This document shows positions 58,561 through 64,000 of a stretch of DNA of 64,000 nt, in pieces. Every line of letters begins with the position of its first letter. Within the stretch, counting starts at the first letter, position 1. This DNA is from Nectonema munidae (lineage: Eukaryota > Nematomorpha > Nectonematoida > Nectonematidae): assembly GCA_030549495.1 (NCBI GenBank), contig JAUIRK010000754.1, forward strand, positions 25,264-89,263. Reading direction: 5' to 3'. Under the pieces are notes generated by a model, which did not search any database, was not told where the DNA came from, and saw only the letters and a list, made by a program, of their open reading frames with translations. A program made the translations under genes and the position numbers.

Positions 58561-58699
58561 AATATATATGTAACATTAAAAATATTTATAAAAACTTATT
58601 AATACCTGAGAAAAATAGGTGGGGGATGGGGGGGGGGGGGGGGCATTTTACGCCCCAGCACTTGAGCGGACAAATTTTGCCCAGCAATAATAGGGTTAA

Positions 58700-60485
58700 G
58701 ATAAATTCTAACATGTACTTGGAGTATTTAAGTGTTTCAAGTGAGGGTTAGATGTTTAAACCTTGGACTCTGCCTCCCTGAAGAAACGTAATAAAATTAC
58801 TTTTTTGTTAGCCCAATGATTAGTTGATTCAATTTTTGTGTATTCAATAGTTTACTCAAAAATTTAGTTCGAAATCTATGCGGGCTTTTTAGAGTGGGTT
58901 TTGCATCCAGGGGAAGAAATATCTCTCTTATCTGGACGGGTGAATATTAGATCAAGAGCACTCTTAAGTTGAGGTCTCTGCTGGCATCGGAATGTGAGAG
59001 CACCAGCCAAAATGATTATAAAACACTAAAGTTTCAGAATTCTAAATATCGTTGTAAATTTTTTAGTTTTAAACCTATTTCTTTGCAATATTTTTGTTTA
59101 TAAGATTTTTATATTGTATTTGGTAAATTGCAAAATTTATAAAAAATTATTATCGATTTAAAAACTTGGCCCTTGTTTGGACCCCTTACATTTGAAAATC
59201 TAGAACCGCCACTGCTTATACTAACAATATAAAGCAAATGAAATCAAAATATAAAAAAATTATTGATATAATTGACGGTAACGATGAAAATTTTAGTTTG
59301 TTAAGATATGCCTTATTAAAAAAGCAAATTTATAATAAAACAACTCTAAACGAGGATAAGAAATGTTAACCATGATAAAATCTAAACCCTTAACAAAGAA
59401 ATAAAAGGACAAAAGTAGAGAAAGGTGCTCATAAACACAAAGAAAATAGTTGTTATAAGCAGTATTTGATATTCTAATTTAAGAATAAGCTAGTAGGTAA
59501 GCATATATATTAGTGCCCTTTGGTTTTTCCAAATATAAATTTTTGTCTACGTTACCGGATATATATATATATATCCAAATTAACAATACAATTATATGTT
59601 TACTTAGCTGGTTGTTTGATGCGCCATCCATATAAGTTTTAAATGGGAAGTTAATCATAATAGTAATTTCTATGTTATTGGTGATTTTATCTAAATATAA
59701 GATTTGTTCGTACAGAAATGACATAAATCTTTATTAGTATACTTATTATAAATATATAAATATCTAAAAAATAAACAATTTTTCAAAAACTTTTTAAAAG
59801 TCAAATTTTAAAATTTTAATTTTAAGATGACATATATTTTTTTCAAATTTTTTATAGTATTTAAAAAAATCAAAATTGAAAAGTTTTATAAATTAAAAAT
59901 AATTTTTTTTTTAATTAAATTATTATCTTTATTTTTCAAATCCAGTTTTTCATAGTTGTAAAGGGCGGAATCAATTAAACTGGAGTTTTTGATCGGTCCT
60001 GGCAAAATGAGCTGACAGAAAAGCTTACAAGAAAAACTTTAATAATTTTTAAAATAATCAATGAATTGACTTGAAATTTTAAATACTAATAAAACATTAT
60101 AAAATATATAATTTTGTAAAGTTACATAAGAATCTAACCAATAGATTTTATATTATGATTACTCAAAATTCGGAAATTTTTTCGGTAGCCATTTTTATGG
60201 TAAAATAAGCTGACAGAATCTACAGCCATTTTATCGGTTTTTTAAAAATGGAGATTTTCGTAATTATCTTATTCCTTTGATTTTGAAGTTTCATTTCATT
60301 TTTACTACTCGTAAGTTCTCTAAACAATCTTTACAAGTTTTTTACTTTCGTAGATGTAATTAAGAATTTTAAAGCCTATTTAACTTTTTAAATAAACTAT
60401 GCTCTAATATTTTATTTTTATCTTATAGTTTTAATATTGATATCACATATGACATTTTTAACTTCCAATTTTTATATGAAACTTT
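58700..60485. other. intergenic with one hAT-like terminus
   Basis: GGACCCCTTACATTTG and TCTAGAACCGCCACTG (ending 59214) form a hAT-like right end with no partner found. The remainder is AT-rich without recognised genes. Confidence 0.5.
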
Positions 60486-61345
60486 TCTAAACAATTCTGT
60501 AAGATAATTATTTTCTTCATACATGTGAAATATTAATATTTTTTAGAACAGCTTTTTACCTTTTACAATTCTGTAAGATAATTATTTTTTTTTGTTATTA
60601 TCTTCACACATGTGAAATATTAATATTTTTTAGAACAGCTTTTTACCTTTTACAATTCTGTAAGATAATTATTTTCTTTTTGTTATTATCTTCACACATG
60701 TGAAATATTAATATTTTTTAGAACAGCTTTTTACCTTTTAGAATTCTGTAAGATAATTATTTTCTTTGTGTTATTATCTTCACACATCTGAAATATTAAT
60801 GTTTTTTTAGAACAGCTTTTTACCTTTTACAATTCTGTAAGATAATTATTTTCTTTTTGTTATTATCTTCACACATGTGAAATATTAATATTTTTTAGAA
60901 CAGCTTTTTACCTTTTACAATTCTGTAAGATAATTATTTTCTTTTTGTTATTATCTTCACACATGTGAAATATTAATATTTTTTAGAAAAGCTTTTTACC
61001 TTTTACAATTCTGTAAGATAATTATTTCTATATTTTCCTTTTGTTACTATCTTATGTGAAATATTAATATTTTTTTAGAACAGCTTTTTACCTTTTACAA
61101 TTCTGAAAGATAATTATTTCTATATTTTCGTTTTGTTATTATCTTATGTGAAATTAATATTTTTTTAGAACAGCTTTTTACCTTTTACAATTCTGTAAGA
61201 TAATTATTTCTATCTTTTCGTTTTATTATCTTTACATGTGAAATATTAAAATTTTTTAGAACAGCTTTTTACATTTCAATTCTGTAAGATAATTATTTCT
61301 ATCTTTTCGTTTTGTTATTATCTTATGTGAAGTATTAATATTTTA
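60486..61345. repeat. tandem array, about ten units of ~88 bp
   Basis: GAACAGCTTTTTACCTTTTA recurs at about 60546, 60633, 60720, 60810, 60900, 61078 and 61168, with variants near 60989 and 61259. TTCTGTAAGATAATTATTTT and GTGAAATATTAATATTTTTT make up the rest of each unit. Early units include CACACATGTG; later ones lose it and gain TATATTTTCGTTTTG. Confidence 0.93.
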
Positions 61346-61510
61346 ATAATTAGTCTGAATTCGATCTTTCATTCTCTTTTGCATCTCATCTTACATCATC
61401 ATGTATTGTCATATCCAATGATCATTACATCCTATAATGCGATCATCATAAATTTTTTTTATTAAAGCTTTTAAAAGTAAATCTTACTTGTAGAAATTAT
61501 TGATTTTCGC

Positions 61511-61567
61511 CCCCCCCCCCCCCCTGAAAACACATTGGACCCCCTCGTCTCCGGATGTGCGCCATGA
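61511..61567. mobile_element. hAT-like terminus with C run
   Basis: A C tract, then GACCCCCTCGTCTCC and GGATGTGCGCC. This resembles the right ends at 36711 and 45664 (CCGGATGTGCGCCCCTG) but has decayed after GCGCC. It closes a stretch that includes the 88-bp array. Confidence 0.45.
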
Positions 61568-61798
61568 CAATGGTTATCTTGTAGACCATAATTTCAAAGA
61601 TTAAGATTATAACTCTTGAATTGTAATTATTAATTATTACTTTGTATCAATAAATAACCTCGATTTTTTTGAATTAAACTTTTTTACACTTTGAAATAGT
61701 TTATCCTAAAGATATTCTGAATTCCTATATTTTCTATTATCATGGAAGAATATTCAAAATGAATTAAATAAACAGTTTCCTTATCTTGTAGTAGTTAA

Positions 61799-61949
61799 CC
61801 CATGTATGCCCAATTTTTCTTTAATAAACGCAGACGATAGTTTTTTTCATTGTAATTAATATGAATTTCGAAAATCCTCTCCTCGTCCTGTGCATAGATT
61901 GGTAAAGGTAATGTAGTTTGATCTATATTATTTTGAAATGTGCTTAGGG
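61799..61949. mobile_element. TTAA-flanked MITE, 151 bp
   Basis: TTAA at 61795-61798 and 61950-61953. The ends are CCCATGTATGCCCAATTT (left) and, reversed, CCCTAAGCACATTTC (right). It carries AAACGCAGACGAT (61826-61838), the word shared with 39.8 and 42.9 kb. Confidence 0.6.
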
Positions 61950-62419
61950 TTAAAATCAACCTAACATTTTACCTTCTATGTGCTACATTAACTATTTATT
62001 TCTGGAAATTCAAATGATGAATTATTATTCTGAAAAAAAATTCCCAGTGTATTGGCTATTTGCATCATTTTTTCTCCAAATTTAGATTTTTTAAAAAATG
62101 TGAAAAATGATGATAAAATAAATTGGACAAACTTTATGATTTCACAATTTTAATTTAACCTATTTCTATAATTTTTTTTATACGCTCTTATAAAAATTTC
62201 GTTGCATATCTTATCTCCTTCAAATTGCATCGCCTTGACGTGGTGAAGGAGCTTATACCGGTATCGGTTACTAAATGATGCAGAAATGAAAATCTTTTTA
62301 ATTCAAATGTTATAATTTTATAACTATTTTTAGACATGACACAATGGTTATCTTGTAGACCATAATTTAGAAGATTAAGAATTGTAATGATTATTACATT
62401 GTATCAATAAATAACTTCG

Positions 62420-63597
62420 ATGTTTTTGAATTTAACTCTAACCGGATCTTCCCTTTCTAACTTTCACAACCAGTTTATCCAAGCTGGGATTGACAATCTC
62501 AATTGCAGATTTGACTCGAAGTTGTTGAATGACTGTGTGCACTTGGATCCCAGAAATTGATCGAAAAAGTAAGAAGAATTGGTAACTTATGGAGACACGG
62601 AAGTGATGGATGTGGCTCGATTTTTCAAACAAGATGTGATGTCCACTGTATGTGCCTTTCGAAATTTCAAATGTGGATATTTATCAACTGACTATGAAAA
62701 CATTTTACAAGTTATTAATATATTCCCTGTTTCCACGGCTGAATGCGAACGTGGGTTTAGTTCGATGAATGACATCTGTACATCAGAACGTAATCAGATG
62801 AGTGTACGCGCATTTGATGCTGTTCTTTTTCTGAATATCAATGGACCCCCTATTTCACGGGTAGATTTTACAAAATACGTTCACACTTGGTTAAAAAACC
62901 ATCGATCTGCAATCAGTCAGGATCGAAAGACAGATGATGTGTGTGCAGTGGCGGATCGAGAAATTTCTTATAGGGGGGCCGAAATCTATTAATTTTTTTT
63001 TGCAATTTTGCTAAAAGTCTTCAGAGAATACGACAATTACCTATGTTTTCATATTTATAACATTATTTTGCCATGAATAAATTGCAAAATTTTATTTTTT
63101 ATACATGTAAGGGTATACATTATTACGGGTAATTTTCGAAGCCATTTTTCATAGGGGAGAGGCCCCCTTAGATTCGCCAATGTGTGTGTGCCTTGTCTTC
63201 AGCACCTACTTTTTTCAACAAAGTGAATTTCGAAGAATTTTTCGTACCACTTTTTTATGTTAAAATAAATTTTAAAATTGTAAATTGTAATTCTTTCTAT
63301 CGAGTAAGTAGGCCATTCAATAATATAGCCTAACTTGTAGTTTCAGTGTTTGTCATGACCCATATTCATAAGAATTCTCACTGACACTTTTTTGATATAT
63401 AGAACGTATGGTATCATGTAGTAGCATGTAGCTTTAGACATGCATACAAGCACTGATCTTTTTTGTAGAAGTAGACCTCATGGGACGTTTCCTGCAACGT
63501 TTATGTGTTTCTATGTAAGGGTTGACTCCACACAGCAGAGCATTCCCCTCCCCCTCCCCCCCCCCCCTTCAGTGAAAATTTTCTACTTCGCACCCTG
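62420..63597 (+). mobile_element. hAT fragment with KIAA1586-like transposase C-terminus
   Basis: The plus-strand frame ending near 62945 reads VARFFKQDVMSTVCAFRNFK, then FPVSTAECERGFSSMNDICT, SERNQMSVRAFDAVLFLNIN, and VHTWLKNHRSAISQDRK. ECERGFSxMN is the core of the hAT C-terminal dimerisation region in the KIAA1586/C17orf113-like group. A hAT-like right end (reverse complement CAGGGTGCGAAGTAGAAAAT) with a C run closes the region at 63597, in the expected place. The left part is missing or unrecognised. A smaller hAT MITE at 62946-63182 interrupts it. Confidence 0.75.
62946..63182. mobile_element. short hAT MITE nested in the hAT fragment
   Basis: The ends are CAGTGGCGGATCGAG (left) and, reversed, CATTGGCGAATCTAAGGGGG (right). 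TGTGTGTG flanks both sides (62938-62945 and 63183-63190), an 8-bp duplication though of low complexity. 237 bp, no coding. Confidence 0.7.
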
Positions 63598-64000
63598 AAC
63601 TAATGAAGTCATATTTTTTGAGGTTCCCATATAAACTTTAAATGAAATTTTCATTCTTTCAGTTTTTTTTTCTAAGCCAAAACTTTTTTTCATTTTTCTT
63701 AAACATTTGATAATTTAATATCTCTAAAACTTTTCACTCAGTTTAACTTAGATAAATAGGTCTATAATTTATTAACAACTTTTCACGCTTGTTAAGGGAC
63801 GTCATATATACATGATCCCTGCAAAATATAGTAAATACTTAAAGTTATCAAAAAAATCGTTAGAATATTAAATAAATAGAAAAAAGTAAAGTTGTGTTTT
63901 TAAATTTTAGACATGAAAATAAACCTATTAGTTAAATAGTTCCTATTCTCTTCTGAATTAAATTTTATAAAATGACAGGTTTTCGCCAATAAAAATATTA
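63598..64000. other. intergenic, nothing recognised
   Basis: AT-rich. GGGACGTCATATATACATGA at about 63797 echoes 47820-47840 and may be a MITE end cut by the window edge. Confidence 0.45.

Larger units (their letters stand above)
55022..58695 (-). mobile_element. piggyBac-type TTAA element, satellite-bearing, copy 2 (3674 bp)
   Basis: TTAA at 55018-55021 and 58696-58699. The ends are CCCTATTAGTGCTGGGGGCG (left) and, reversed, CCCTATTATTGCTGGGCAAA (right). The reversed right end matches the left end of copy 1 for over 60 bp, so copy 2 lies in the opposite orientation. The first ~230 bp inside the left end also match copy 1's right side (for example TTTCATGTCCAAAACTGTCA). The interior has array B (about 55440-56680), a unique core (56690-57560) and array A (57560-58560). 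No transposase is recognisable, so it must depend on a source elsewhere. GC-rich hairpins sit at both ends. Confidence 0.85.

Noticed and set aside
60486-61345. CRISPR-like array
   Set aside because: Units are contiguous tandem repeats without unique spacers, in eukaryotic DNA.
1-64000. Retrovirus-like or LTR elements, Polintons
   Set aside because: No protease, integrase, capsid or LTR-like terminal direct repeats were recognised anywhere in the window.

Overview
The window reads as AT-rich nuclear DNA of an animal, most likely an invertebrate. Genes are split by introns with GT/AG ends, two recognisable proteins have clear animal homologues (FTSJ3/Spb1 and a PPP1R3-type glycogen-targeting subunit), and most of the rest is transposon debris: hAT, pogo/Tigger, piggyBac-type TTAA elements, LINEs and tRNA-derived SINE-like pieces. 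I could not assign a phylum from the sequence.

Layout. 1-15521 (+): the 3' two thirds of an FTSJ3 (pre-rRNA 2'-O-methyltransferase) gene. Seven exons join with consistent phase (1725 nt after the first base, 574 codons plus stop). Its introns hold a long inverted repeat (2.7-3.0 kb), hAT pieces (4.7-6.4 kb) and two back-to-back pogo/Tigger elements (10.4-14.0 kb). 16-22.5 kb: an internally deleted hAT, then an RTE-like LINE on the minus strand split by a TTAA-flanked piggyBac-type element full of tandem repeats. 23.5-24.9 kb (-): an intact single-exon PPP1R3-like gene (448 aa). 27.7-28.7 kb: a GC-richer region with good splice signals but unresolved strand. 31.7-34.1 kb: a decayed ZBED5-like hAT with perfect 8-bp target duplications. 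36.1-36.7 kb: a repeat block related to that at 2-3 kb, in opposite orientation. 37.0-39.05 kb (+): a candidate small three-exon gene (82 aa) with TATA box, phase-matched junctions and a poly(A) signal. 39.7-46.7 kb: TTAA MITE, LINE RNase H fragment, non-coding hAT-like element with a SINE inside, hAT fragment. 50.0-53.9 kb: second ZBED5-like hAT with a nested MITE, then two LINE fragments of different clades. 55.0-58.7 kb: a second, larger copy of the satellite-bearing TTAA element. 60.5-61.35 kb: an ~88-bp tandem array. 61.5-63.6 kb: TTAA MITE and a KIAA1586-like hAT interrupted by a smaller hAT MITE.

How it fits together. Two host genes are firmly supported: FTSJ3 (large ribosomal subunit maturation in the nucleolus) and the PPP1R3-like gene (recruits PP1 to glycogen). 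They show no functional link. The most unusual structure is the pair of TTAA-flanked elements (20046-21573 and 55022-58695). Their ends are homologous and their interiors carry two different satellite arrays, both with a period near 150 bp.
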